Assembly: GCF_038630985.1 (NCBI RefSeq)
Contig: NZ_CP152049.1
Span: forward strand, 5,538,501 to 5,602,500
From: Paenibacillus sp. FSL H8-0548
GTDB lineage: Bacteria > Bacillota > Bacilli > Paenibacillales > Paenibacillaceae
DNA length: 64,000 nt
Reading direction: 5' to 3'
Positions 24,354 to 33,005 of the stretch are shown here, in pieces. The position numbers and the translations under genes are program-made. Each line of letters begins with the position of its first letter. Position 1 is the stretch's first letter. Below the pieces are notes generated by a model. It did no database searches and was not told the DNA's origin. It saw only the letters and a list, made by a program, of their open reading frames with translations.

Positions 24354-24387
24354 GTAAGCTCCTCCTTATGAATAGCAAAAGTAATGG

Positions 24388-25554
24388 TCACAACGATTTA
24401 GCAAAGCGGCTAAGCTCGAATAAACCAAGCTCATAGCCTGCAGCCTTCTTTTCCAATTTATCAGCTAAAATCTCTCCAACAGCACTTGCGAATTTAAAGC
24501 CGTGACCGGAAAAGCCACCAGCGAGCAGCACATGGTCATGCTCCGGATGGGTATCAATAATGAAGTCTTCATCAGGTGTAAACTCATATTTGCAAACGGC
24601 GCTTTGCAGCAGCTTGCCCGCTGCCCCCGGAACGAAAGCATCCAACGCTCGGCGAATATCTTCCTCGTCCTCAGGATAAGCGCCAAACGGCGCAAGCTTA
24701 TCGCCCGGCGACCACTCTACACCTGTATCGTGACGGCCAATTTTGATTCCTGCACCGTTAATACTCGGAAAGCCATAATAGCCGCCGGCTGCTCCTCCCC
24801 AAGTAAAGCCGGGAAACCTGCCTGCATCAAACGCGGGCGAGTTCGTTTCAAACCACCCGACCACCTTGCGAACCGCCCGTATCGGAAGCGATACGTGATC
24901 CGAAAGCATTTTGAACCAAGCACCTACCGTAATGATGATTTGTGGTGCTGTGTAGGAAGCATCCTTCGTATGTACCGTTACACTCGAAGGTGCTGCTTGA
25001 ATATGAGTGACAGCGCTGTTCACCAGCAGCTCTGCTCCAGCGGCAATAGCCTGCTGCTTGTAGGCAGCAACACAACGCTCGCTATATAAGTAGCCGGCAT
25101 TCGGCTCATACATGCCTTGAAAGGTATCGGGAAGTGTTATACCTGGAAAACGGCGATTAATTTCTGATGCTCGCAGCAATTCGACTTGAACGCCATTTGC
25201 CACCGCATCATCCAGCCGGCCTTCATAATTGTAAAAGCTTGTTTCTGCCATATTCAGTACGCCGGAGCGCTCCAACAGCTTCTGGCCTGTTGCCTGCTCC
25301 AGCGCTAGCCATCGTTCATCCGCACGCAGCGCCATCTTTACATAGGTGTCGCCGCCATGATAAGCATGCCTAATCAACCGGGGCTCACCATGATGGCTGC
25401 CATTTGCATGCGGAGGATCGAAGGCATCAATGAGCAAGGTGCGAGCACCTCGCGCAGCCAGCTCATAGCCAGCGCTCATCCCCATGGAGCCTGCTCCAAC
25501 AACAATGACATCATACGATTTCGGAATGCTGTCGTCCTCCCCGCAGGCGATCAT
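24388..25554 (-). CDS. FAD-dependent amine oxidase, sarcosine oxidase / N-methyltryptophan oxidase type
   Basis: About 388 residues. FAD-binding motif VIVVGAGSMGMSAGYELAARG, HHGEPRLIRHAYH (the region that carries the active-site Arg/His in monomeric sarcosine oxidase), and CKYEFTPDEDFIID plus LLAGGFSGHGFKFASAVGE at the C-terminus, where the FAD-linking Cys lies in this family. It oxidises a secondary or N-alkylated amino acid to an imine and H2O2. The start is unsure. ATGs at 25554 and 25575 overlap the preceding M20 gene, while the best ribosome site (GGGGAGG) points at an ATT at 25527, where the family's usual start would fall. Confidence 0.88.
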   Translation of the reverse strand: MIACGEDDSIPKSYDVIVVGAGSMGMSAGYELAARGARTLLIDAFDPPHANGSHHGEPRLIRHAYHGGDTYVKMALRADERWLALEQATGQKLLERSGVLNMAETSFYNYEGRLDDAVANGVQVELLRASEINRRFPGITLPDTFQGMYEPNAGYLYSERCVAAYKQQAIAAGAELLVNSAVTHIQAAPSSVTVHTKDASYTAPQIIITVGAWFKMLSDHVSLPIRAVRKVVGWFETNSPAFDAGRFPGFTWGGAAGGYYGFPSINGAGIKIGRHDTGVEWSPGDKLAPFGAYPEDEEDIRRALDAFVPGAAGKLLQSAVCKYEFTPDEDFIIDTHPEHDHVLLAGGFSGHGFKFASAVGEILADKLEKKAAGYELGLFELSRFAKSL

Positions 25555-26701
25555 CCGCAAGCTTCCGCAAAGCATCTGTTGCTAATGAAGCGAAGAAGGA
25601 AGCTGCGATCGGCAGCGCCTTCTCATCCAAATCAAAGGCCGGATGATGCCATTCCTCAGGTCCCGCCGTTCCCAGAAATACGAACAGTCCCTCAGCTTCC
25701 TTCAAGTAGAAAGAGAAATCCTCTCCTGCCGGTGAAGGCAATGGCTGCACTACCGTCAGGCCTAGCGCTTCAGCTGTCACGGTCGCTTGGTCAGCCCACT
25801 TTTGATCATTGACAACCGGTGGTGGACCTTCAATCCATTTCACCTGTGCAGTAGTACCAAAAGCTGCGGCAACACCATTCACTACCTGCTCCAAGCGCGT
25901 CCTTACCGTAGTTCGAACATGCTCGTCAAAAGTACGAAGCGTTCCGTCGAATACCGCTTTATCGGAAATAATGTTCCAAGCCGTTCCCGCATGCAATCTC
26001 GTCACGCTAACGACCGCACTGTCGAGTGCGCTTACGTTGCGGCTGACTATCGACTGCAGCGCCGTAATCATATGCGCCGCTGTAACGATCGGATCAAGCC
26101 CCGCCTCGGGTACCGCCGCATGACTGCCGCGACCGGCAACCTCCACGACAAAGCCGTCAGCTGCAGCCATAATCGGTCCTTCCTTAATGCCAATGGTTCC
26201 AACCGGAAGATCAGGCTTGTTATGCATGCCGAACACCGCAGACACGCCTTCCAATGCTCCGCTTGCGATGAGCTGCTTCGCCCCCTTCGCTTTCTCTTCT
26301 GCGGGCTGGAACAAGAAACGTACTGTGCCTTGCAGCGCTTGCTCCTGCTCCTTCAGCAGAAAGGCTGTTCCGAGTATGGCGGCCGTATGAAAATCATGAC
26401 CGCAAGCATGCATTTTCCCTGGAATTTTGGAAGCAAACGACAGCCCCGTCTCCTCCTGAATAGGAAGCGCGTCAATATCTGCACGTATAGCAATGATCGG
26501 TCCTTCATTCCGGCCCCCAACTTCTGCGATGACGCCGGTTTTGAGACCGTAATCCTTAATTCGAATGCCTGCTTCTGTCAGCCAGCCGCGAATCGCTTCT
26601 GTTGTCTCGTATTCCTCATGAGACAGCTCCGGATGCTCATGCAGCTGCCGCCTAATCGCGACTAATTGCTGTTCAATGGATGCTGCTGAAAACTCACTCA
26701 T
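25511..26701 (-). CDS. M20-family amidohydrolase (SndA/YxeP-like)
   Basis: 396 residues, paralogous to the one at 20259-21482. Ligands: MHACGHDFH (about 100-108), PAEEKAKG, FGMHNKPDLPVG and AGEDFSFYLKEAEG. The ATG overlaps the stop of the luciferase-like gene by 4 bp, so translation is coupled. Predicted to remove the acyl group from an oxidised S-alkyl-cysteine or related N-acyl amino acid. Having two such deacylases in one operon suggests two substrate classes. Confidence 0.9.
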   Translation of the reverse strand: MSEFSAASIEQQLVAIRRQLHEHPELSHEEYETTEAIRGWLTEAGIRIKDYGLKTGVIAEVGGRNEGPIIAIRADIDALPIQEETGLSFASKIPGKMHACGHDFHTAAILGTAFLLKEQEQALQGTVRFLFQPAEEKAKGAKQLIASGALEGVSAVFGMHNKPDLPVGTIGIKEGPIMAAADGFVVEVAGRGSHAAVPEAGLDPIVTAAHMITALQSIVSRNVSALDSAVVSVTRLHAGTAWNIISDKAVFDGTLRTFDEHVRTTVRTRLEQVVNGVAAAFGTTAQVKWIEGPPPVVNDQKWADQATVTAEALGLTVVQPLPSPAGEDFSFYLKEAEGLFVFLGTAGPEEWHHPAFDLDEKALPIAASFFASLATDALRKLADDRLRGGRQHSEIV

Positions 26702-27708
26702 ACCAATTCCCCTTCAAAGGCTTCCTTCAACAGCTCAAAGGAACGAATACGCTTCGCGAAATCTGGAATAATCGTCGTAAACACAAATTCGTCCACGCCG
26801 TATTGCTCTTGTATTTCCAGCAGTCGTCTCCGAACCGTTTCCTTGGTGCCTCTCGTAATATCTGCATCTCTCTCTTCAGCTGTAAAGGCCTCGCCTGCTT
26901 GCCTAGCGAATTCCTTCGCTTGCTCAAGCGTTCCTACGTTAACCGTCTTGCCGCTTGCCAGCGTTACTCTTACGCTCTTGAAATTCCCAGCCAAAGCATT
27001 CGCTTCTTCCTCTGAATCCGAGGCGATAACCGACAAAGCAAGTATCGTCTTCGGCTTTCCGCCAAGCGACCGATTAAAGTTGCTCCGGTACGTATCCAGC
27101 GCTTTAAGCGCGGTGTCCGGATCATTGTTAATAAACAAGGCAAAGGCATACGGGTAACCCTTCTCCGCAGCCAGCTCCGCGCTTGAAACACTTGTGCCGA
27201 GCAAATAAATATCCGCAGGAGTAACTGGCAGAGGACTTGCTTCAAGTCCAGCAAGCGGATGCTCCTCGCCTGCTTGGGTATGAAGCAGCTGCTCTAGCTC
27301 CGTCAGCTTCTCCGCCAAGGAGGCAGCCTCCGCTGCACCCTTCTGCAATGCTTTCGTGGAACGAGGCAGTCCGCCTGGCGCACGACCGATGCCGAGCTCG
27401 ACCCGTCCAGGTGCCAAGGAAGCAAGCACGTTAAAATTTTCCGCTACTTTATATGGGCTGTAGTGCTGCAGCATAACACCGCCTGAGCCGATGCGAATGG
27501 ATTTGGTTTGCGCTAGCAAATAAGCAATAAGCACCTCTGGAGAGGAGCCTGCCATGCCGGGAGAATCATGATGCTCTGAAACCCAGAAGCGCTCGAAGCC
27601 CAGCGTTTCCGCCAGCTGCGCCAGCTTGACGGTATTCCCTAAAGCTTCAGCAGCCGTTTGACCGGGAAATACAATACTTTGATCTAGAATGCCGAATTTC
27701 AGTGACAT
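26698..27708 (-). CDS. Luciferase-like flavin monooxygenase, MsnO8 type (CmoO-like)
   Basis: 336 residues. The start LKFGILDQSIVFPGQT, the SEHHDSPGMAGSSPEVLIAYL segment and LAPGRVELGIGRAPGG are typical of the MsnO8/YtmO branch of bacterial luciferase-like proteins. GAGGAG precedes the ATG. It stands right after the transporter ATPase gene, as ytmO (cmoO) does after tcyN in B. subtilis, and is predicted to take part in S-alkyl-cysteine oxidation. No dedicated flavin reductase is visible in the operon. Confidence 0.9.
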   Translation of the reverse strand: MSLKFGILDQSIVFPGQTAAEALGNTVKLAQLAETLGFERFWVSEHHDSPGMAGSSPEVLIAYLLAQTKSIRIGSGGVMLQHYSPYKVAENFNVLASLAPGRVELGIGRAPGGLPRSTKALQKGAAEAASLAEKLTELEQLLHTQAGEEHPLAGLEASPLPVTPADIYLLGTSVSSAELAAEKGYPYAFALFINNDPDTALKALDTYRSNFNRSLGGKPKTILALSVIASDSEEEANALAGNFKSVRVTLASGKTVNVGTLEQAKEFARQAGEAFTAEERDADITRGTKETVRRRLLEIQEQYGVDEFVFTTIIPDFAKRIRSFELLKEAFEGELV

Positions 27709-27729
27709 ATGATTTCGCTCCTCTATGAG

Positions 27730-28482
27730 TTAGATGGAATAAACACCTTCTGGTGTGATCCGCTTCAAAAATTGCTTCGTTCTTTCTTCCTTTGGATGGT
27801 TGAATATATCATTGGGCCTGCCTTCCTCCACAATAACGCCTCCGTCCATAAAAACCACATGGCTGGCAACGTCCTGCGCAAAGCCCATTTCATGTGTAAC
27901 GATAATCATTGTGATGCCTTCCTTCGCAATTTTGCGAATGACGCTAAGCACCTCGCCAACAAGCTCCGGATCAAGCGCAGAGGTTGGCTCATCGAACAAA
28001 ATAACTTCAGGATTCAGGGCAAGCGCACGGGCAATGCCTACTCGCTGCTGCTGTCCGCCGGAGAGCTCACTTGGATAGGCATCCAGCTTATTGCCAAGTC
28101 CGACCTTCTCAAGCAGCTCCACGCTTCGAATACGCGCCTTCTCCTTCGGCAGCTTCTTGACAATAACGAGCCCTTCCATTACGTTCTCAAGAGCCGTCTT
28201 ATGCTTAAATAAATTATATTGCTGAAAGACCATCGCACTCTTCTGGCGCAGCGTATGAATATCCTTCTTATCGGGACGCTTATAGTTGACAGAGAAACCA
28301 TCAATCGTGATTTGACCATCGCTTGGCTTCTCCAAATAGTTGATGCAGCGCAGCAGCGTCGTTTTCCCCGAGCCGCTTGGACCGAGTATCGCAACGACCT
28401 CGCCCTTCTCAACGGTAAGATCGATCCCCTTCAGTACTTCATTGCGTCCAAAGCTCTTCTTCACCTGTGTTAGCTTAATCAT
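27730..28482 (-). CDS. tcyN: Amino-acid ABC transporter ATPase (TcyN-like)
   Basis: 250 residues. Walker [13 protein letters not shown] (about 33-44), Q-loop VFQQYNLF, signature LSGGQQQR, Walker [13 protein letters not shown], switch His in VTHEMGF. It is a polar amino-acid type ATPase of the GlnQ/TcyN group. The ATG overlaps the permease stop by 4 bp. With two permeases and one lipoprotein it forms a complete importer, most likely for cystine or S-modified cysteines given the downstream enzymes. Confidence 0.92.
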   Translation of the reverse strand: MIKLTQVKKSFGRNEVLKGIDLTVEKGEVVAILGPSGSGKTTLLRCINYLEKPSDGQITIDGFSVNYKRPDKKDIHTLRQKSAMVFQQYNLFKHKTALENVMEGLVIVKKLPKEKARIRSVELLEKVGLGNKLDAYPSELSGGQQQRVGIARALALNPEVILFDEPTSALDPELVGEVLSVIRKIAKEGITMIIVTHEMGFAQDVASHVVFMDGGVIVEEGRPNDIFNHPKEERTKQFLKRITPEGVYSI

Positions 28483-29189
28483 GAAACACCGCCTCGGTTA
28501 TATAGATTAAAACGTTTCTCAGCGAGTGCAGTCAGCCGCTCGATGATAAAGGTTAATCCCCAGAAAATAATGGCTGCTGCAAGATAAGCCTCAAAAAACT
28601 TCCAGTTTGTTGACGCAACGATTTGGGCTTTGGCATTAATATCAACGACGGATACGGTAAAAGCTAGCGTCGACCCGTGCAGCATTCCAATTATTGAATT
28701 GGATAGATTCGGCAGGCTTGCAGCAAACGCTTGCGGCAAAATAATTCTGCGCATCGCCTGCGACGTTGTCATTCCTACCGAGTAAGCTGCTTCTATTTGT
28801 CCACGGTTGACAGCAAGCAGGCCCGATCGTACTACCTCCGACATATATGCTCCAGCCGTAATTGAAAATGAAATATAAGCAAATCCGATCATCGGAATCG
28901 ATACAGAACGAAAGGATAATCCTAATGCCTCGGATAGACCGTCTATAATCAGCGGCAGTCCGAAATAGATAAGCAGCAAATGCGTCAGCATCGGTGTTCC
29001 GCGGATAAAGGTGACATAGGAGGTCGCTAAAGGGTATAGAATAGGGATCTTATAGAGCCTTATCACTGCAACCGAGGTGCCAATGATGAGGCCGCAGCCA
29101 ACAGAGACGACCGTAATCGCTAGCGCCGTCGGCACCGCTGAGAGCAGTTGAATAAATGCCGTCCATATGAAAGCAAAATCAAGCTTCAT
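28479..29189 (-). CDS. tcyM: Amino-acid ABC transporter permease (TcyM-like)
   Basis: 236 residues, about five membrane helices, His/Glu/Gln-permease family. The EAA-type loop reads [23 protein letters not shown] (first 20 residues of the motif begin near 125). It pairs with the permease at 29179-29967, overlapping it by 11 bp. Two different permeases argue for a TcyLM-type transporter and against a YxeN-type homodimer. Confidence 0.9.
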   Translation of the reverse strand: MKLDFAFIWTAFIQLLSAVPTALAITVVSVGCGLIIGTSVAVIRLYKIPILYPLATSYVTFIRGTPMLTHLLLIYFGLPLIIDGLSEALGLSFRSVSIPMIGFAYISFSITAGAYMSEVVRSGLLAVNRGQIEAAYSVGMTTSQAMRRIILPQAFAASLPNLSNSIIGMLHGSTLAFTVSVVDINAKAQIVASTNWKFFEAYLAAAIIFWGLTFIIERLTALAEKRFNLYNRGGVS

Positions 29190-29967
29190 TTTCCCTGCCT
29201 CCTCTGCTAAAGCCCAGTCCTGCTGCGAGCCTTCTTGATTTGCTAACCTTCACCTTAGGCTCCTTATCTTCTACTGCTAAGCGCCGCTCATGCTTTAATA
29301 ATTTCCGTTCTATGAGATGGAACAGCTTTTCAAGTCCAAAGCTTATAACAAAGTAAATAATAGCGAGCGAAATATACGTTTCCACAAAATGCCGAGACAT
29401 GACCGCAAGCGTCTGCGACTTGCCCGTCAGCTCCATAATCCCTAAAGAAAAGGCGAGTGACGTATCCTTCAAATTCGCGATCACTAGGTTCGAAAGCACC
29501 GGTATCGATATCGCAAGCGCTTGTGGAAGCACGATTCGTGTGAACGCTTGAAAGCCGGTCATGCCTACCGAATAGGCAGCCTCTACCTGTCCGCGATCTA
29601 CGGCCCCTACAGCAGCACGGATCATTTCCGCCATATAGGCGCCGCTGTGCAGCGCGTAGGTAAGAATAACAAAATACAAAGCTGGTACTTTTGCCACATC
29701 CAAATGAACGAGCTTCAATATTTCTGGAAGACCATAATAAAACAAAAAGAGCTGAATGAGAATGGGAGTACCTCTGAAGAAAGAGAGGTACACCTGTGAA
29801 AACCGTCTTAAAATCGGAATTTTGTACAGCTGGGGCAAGGCGACGATAAATCCGACGCCAAGCCCGATAATGATGGAGCTCGCCACAATGAGAAGTGTGA
29901 TTTTCAAGGTAGGGAGCAGCTTTATTAAATACTCGAACACATAGCTAATATCAAACGGTTCTCCCAC
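29179..29967 (-). CDS. tcyL: Amino-acid ABC transporter permease (TcyL-like)
   Basis: 262 residues with about five membrane helices, the FFRGTPILIQLFL motif, and the EAA loop [17 protein letters not shown] basic, hydrophilic C-terminal tail of some 40 residues (RRLAVEDKEPKVKVSKSRR) is longer than usual. It lies 26 bp after the binding-protein gene and overlaps the next permease. Confidence 0.9.
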   Translation of the reverse strand: MGEPFDISYVFEYLIKLLPTLKITLLIVASSIIIGLGVGFIVALPQLYKIPILRRFSQVYLSFFRGTPILIQLFLFYYGLPEILKLVHLDVAKVPALYFVILTYALHSGAYMAEMIRAAVGAVDRGQVEAAYSVGMTGFQAFTRIVLPQALAISIPVLSNLVIANLKDTSLAFSLGIMELTGKSQTLAVMSRHFVETYISLAIIYFVISFGLEKLFHLIERKLLKHERRLAVEDKEPKVKVSKSRRLAAGLGFSRGGRENEA

Positions 29968-29993
29968 CTTGTCAACTCACCTTTCATTTGCAT

Positions 29994-30818
29994 TTATTTT
30001 TCCTCGGAAGTAAAGTCGTTTCCAAGCCATTCGGAGCTTAGCTTAGCTAGCGTTCCATCTGCTTTAAGCTCTTTGATCGCTTCGTCAACCGCGTCAGACA
30101 GCTTTTGCTGCTCTGGATCATCCTTGCGGAACATGAATAGAATATCTGCTTCACTAAGTGCAGAACCAACGGTTTTCAGCTCTTTCTTCGGATCAATAAG
30201 TGAAAGTGTAAAGTCTGCTGCAAGGGTCGCGTCTACACGTCCCGAGGATATTTGCGATATCGTATCGTTAGCTCCACCATTTTGGTACACGATCTCGATT
30301 GCGTTGTTATTTGCCTTGTTGTAGTTCTCCAAAATAGTCGATTGCGCGCTTGTCGCTGTTGTTAACACTTTTTTACCTTTAAGATCATCAAGTGATTGTA
30401 CGGAATCATTATTCTTCGCTACAACGATTTTGTTTCTCCAGTGTGCATACGGCTCTTTGTTAAACAAATATTTTTCCTCGCGCTCTGGGTTTTTCTCCAT
30501 TTCATGAGCGATGAGATCAATTTTTTTCGTTTCCAGGCTGAGAAGCAGGTTTGTGAACTCTAGCGTTTGAATATCAAATTCATAATCAGCAAGACGTTTG
30601 TCAATTTCTCTCACCAGCTCAACATCAAAGCCAGTCAGCTTGCCGTTCTCGTCAATGAAGCATACATTAGGAAATTGTGTACCTGTGCCGACAACGATTT
30701 TGGTTACGGAGCCCGAAGCGGCTCCCGTGTTGTCTTCCTTATTTTTTGTATCGCTGCCGCAACCTGCAAGTGTGAGTGTCAGAACTAGTGCAATCGTTGA
30801 AATGAATAGTTTTTTCAT
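29994..30818 (-). CDS. tcyK: Substrate-binding lipoprotein of the amino-acid transporter (TcyJ/K-like)
   Basis: 274 residues. Lipoprotein signal with lipobox LAGC (Cys20), then a periplasmic-binding-protein type 3 domain. GFDVELVREIDKRL and EMEKNPEREEKYLFNKEPY resemble TcyJ/TcyK/YxeM binders of cystine and related compounds. First gene after the operon promoter at 30895-30924. Ligand identity is inferred from the operon and not from specific contact residues. Confidence 0.88.
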   Translation of the reverse strand: MKKLFISTIALVLTLTLAGCGSDTKNKEDNTGAASGSVTKIVVGTGTQFPNVCFIDENGKLTGFDVELVREIDKRLADYEFDIQTLEFTNLLLSLETKKIDLIAHEMEKNPEREEKYLFNKEPYAHWRNKIVVAKNNDSVQSLDDLKGKKVLTTATSAQSTILENYNKANNNAIEIVYQNGGANDTISQISSGRVDATLAADFTLSLIDPKKELKTVGSALSEADILFMFRKDDPEQQKLSDAVDEAIKELKADGTLAKLSSEWLGNDFTSEEK

Positions 30819-30894
30819 TTTTTATTTCCCCCAAATATGAAGTTTTTAAATCCTTATAATTCCTACCTGTTAAGTAAGAATTAGCGTTGAAATT

Positions 30895-30924
30895 ACTTTA
30901 CCACCTGACAAGCTGCTGCGTCAA
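30895..30924 (-). promoter_or_regulatory. Candidate promoter of the sulfur operon
   Basis: Minus strand: TTGACG (30924-30919), 18 bp, TAAAGT (30900-30895). The start point would be near 30888, about 70 nt before the lipoprotein ATG. An imperfect dyad ATTCTTAC...GTAGGAAT lies at 30859-30881. Confidence 0.55.
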
Positions 30925-30932
30925 TCCTATTC

Positions 30933-30953
30933 CTTATAGAGATCTTCTATAAG
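30933..30953. promoter_or_regulatory. Candidate LysR-type operator
   Basis: Perfect dyad CTTATAGA-GATCT-TCTATAAG, centred about 55 bp upstream of the predicted start point. This is where LysR-type activators usually bind. The lysR gene is the next one upstream. Confidence 0.55.
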
Positions 30954-30985
30954 CATATTAATTACTTCAATGGGTAGAATGGATA

Positions 30986-31019
30986 CAAAAAATCCGCTGC
31001 TTCAGAGAAAGCAGCGGAC
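30986..31019 (-). terminator. Terminator of the lysR gene
   Basis: CCGCTGCTTTCTCTGAAGCAGCGG hairpin followed by ATTTTTTG on the minus strand. It isolates lysR from the transporter operon. Confidence 0.88.
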
Positions 31020-31117
31020 GGATTTGATTTATCACTCTATTCCGATCGTCTTTACTGACAATATAAATGTATCATAGCAGCACAGCTTGAGATAATAGAG
31101 TTTCTTTATTAAAGCTT

Positions 31118-32050
31118 TCAATTTGCCGATAAGCTAATGGCTGCAGCTGCCAATTGCTTTCCGATTTCTGTAATCGCCTCATGCAGCAGCAGATGCTCCC
31201 CATGATAGGAGATCAAATTCGTTTGCAAGGAAATGCCTTCTGTCTCAGGAACTCGAATCGGATGAAGTTTCCCCTCCAATATTTCCTGCTTGGCGCACAG
31301 ATTTGGAAGAAAACCGATACCCGCTTTCTGAATGACAAGCTTTTTGGCCATTTCTGAATTATCCGTTTGAATCTGAATATTAGGCGGTAAATCCAGCTGC
31401 TCAAATATGCGATGAACACGAAGCCAATCCAAGGAGCCGCATTCAAAAAACACGAGCGGCTGCTCTGCTATCGCCCCGATCGTCAAGTTTTCCGTCGTTA
31501 AGAATGGATGGCCCTCGTATACATAGAGGCGAATAGGGTCCTCGTAAAATTTATTGGATTGCAGGCTGGGATGATTAACATTGCGAACAAAGCCAATATC
31601 TACTTCCTTGTTAAGTACTTTATTCATGATCTCATCTGTTGTGCCCGTGACAAGCTTATAATGCGTATTAGGAAACTTATCCTTCAGACGCAGCAATAAA
31701 TCCGGAATAATATAATTAGAGACGGAAACGGTACAACCGATACGATACTCGTTCGGAAGCGACTTCTTCTGATTGATATGCTGCTTGCCCTTCTGATAAA
31801 TAAGCAGCAGCTGCTGTGCATACGGAAGAAACCTTTTGCCATCGTCCGTAATTTGAATCTGCTTGCCTTGTCGATCGAACAGCTTGCAATCAAGCTCATG
31901 CTCAAGCGACTTTATACGTGCTGTAACTGAAGGCTGGGACAGATACAGTGCATCTGCCGCTTTATTAAAGCTGCCGCAATGGATAACATAGACGAATGCC
32001 TCGATATTTTCAATGTTGATAGGAAACACTCCTCGCTCACCTAATACCAA
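31118..32050 (-). CDS. LysR-family regulator of the sulfur operon (YtlI-like)
   Basis: About 310 residues. N-terminal winged helix (NIENIEAFVYVIHCGSFNKAA, LSQPSVTARIKSLE) and C-terminal effector domain (IGCTVSVSNYIIPDLL). GAGCGAGGAG stretches lie inside the first codons, so the true start may be the GTG about 7 codons in. It stands upstream of the Tcy-type operon on the same strand, separated by its own terminator, as YtlI does in B. subtilis where it activates the ytm operon under sulfur limitation. Inducer unknown here. Confidence 0.88.
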   Translation of the reverse strand: MVLGERGVFPINIENIEAFVYVIHCGSFNKAADALYLSQPSVTARIKSLEHELDCKLFDRQGKQIQITDDGKRFLPYAQQLLLIYQKGKQHINQKKSLPNEYRIGCTVSVSNYIIPDLLLRLKDKFPNTHYKLVTGTTDEIMNKVLNKEVDIGFVRNVNHPSLQSNKFYEDPIRLYVYEGHPFLTTENLTIGAIAEQPLVFFECGSLDWLRVHRIFEQLDLPPNIQIQTDNSEMAKKLVIQKAGIGFLPNLCAKQEILEGKLHPIRVPETEGISLQTNLISYHGEHLLLHEAITEIGKQLAAAAISLSAN

Positions 32051-32161
32051 CTAAACCAATAAGAATATATTATTTTAAAAATAACAAACAAATGATCCGC
32101 TGTCAAATCAGCTTAACCTGATCACCGATTACTGTGTATATGGCTTTATTCTCAAACAAAG

Positions 32162-32196
32162 AGCCGTGGAATGAACTAATGTTCATCCCACGGCTT
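32162..32196 (-). terminator. Terminator of the doxX gene
   Basis: AGCCGTGG(G)ATGAAC pairs with GTTCAT(T)CCACGGCT, with a T-rich tail on the minus strand. Confidence 0.7.
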
Positions 32197-32233
32197 AAAC
32201 AAACTATGATTGCTTTTCCTATGCTAAATGCTT

Positions 32234-32761
32234 TTATAGAGGTATCGTACCGTTGCCAGCATTGCCCTTGCGGTTTTTGAATTTCAGGAACAGATTGCGC
32301 AGATAAGGAAGAACGAAATAATCGCCACCAAATTTCCCAGCATTCGCTCCTGCCATGACGACGATCACTCCAAGCAATACGAGCCAAGGGTTAGTCGATA
32401 TCGTACCAGCGAACATGAACATGAAGTTCATTAGTAGTCCGAAGAAAGCAGCTGTTGTCGTAAGAACACCCACGATTAGTCCAAGCCCTACCAATACTTC
32501 TCCGATGGGGATGAGAAAGTTAATCAATTTGATATTCGGCAATGCAAAATGCTCAACAAAAGCAGTGAACGTTGGGTATATTAATTCATTTGTGGCCTTA
32601 TCTGCAACTGGATTTTTTATGGCTGCATTTAAGAACCCGCTGGCATCAAAGCTGCCTAATTTATGCCATCCTGCGCTCAGCCATTGCCATCCGAGATATA
32701 CTCTTAGAAAAAGCATTAATCCTGCTGCATATTTATTTTCACTTAGCCATTTGATCACCAT
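32234..32761 (-). CDS. DoxX-family membrane protein
   Basis: 175 residues with four membrane helices. FLRVYLGWQWLSAGWHKLG near residues 18-36 and GEVLVGLGLIVGVLTTTAAFFG match the DoxX family. GAGGAG lies 9 nt before the ATG. The function is not settled for most members (redox or thiol-stress related roles are reported for some). It stands alone between the lysR gene and repeat copy B. Confidence 0.88.
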   Translation of the reverse strand: MVIKWLSENKYAAGLMLFLRVYLGWQWLSAGWHKLGSFDASGFLNAAIKNPVADKATNELIYPTFTAFVEHFALPNIKLINFLIPIGEVLVGLGLIVGVLTTTAAFFGLLMNFMFMFAGTISTNPWLVLLGVIVVMAGANAGKFGGDYFVLPYLRNLFLKFKNRKGNAGNGTIPL

Positions 32762-32800
32762 GATGATCAGCTCCTCTGATTTATGATAGTAAGCAGTATC

Positions 32801-32996
32801 GATATAAATTGAACTAGAAATTTACGTTATGAGCGCTGCGCGAGAAGATCATTCTTACGATCGCTGTTGCAGCCAGATTCTTTGATTTCCTAAGACATTT
32901 AAAGGTAAGAATCCGGCTGCAAAGGCGAACACTTCGTTTCTCCAGAACGATCTTCCCGCTTCGCTTACACTTCATTTTTTAGTTCAACTTATCTAG
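32801..32996 (-). repeat. MITE-like dispersed repeat, copy B (inverted)
   Basis: 196 bp, the reverse-complement counterpart of 1313-1510. The same terminal inverted repeats and central palindrome (AAGAATCCGGCTGC / GCAGCCAGATTCTT) are present. It lies between the doxX promoter region and the 3' end of ldh, ending 9 bp after the ldh stop, so it may also act as the ldh 3' hairpin. Confidence 0.85.
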
Positions 32997-33005
32997 TCAA
33001 ATTCA

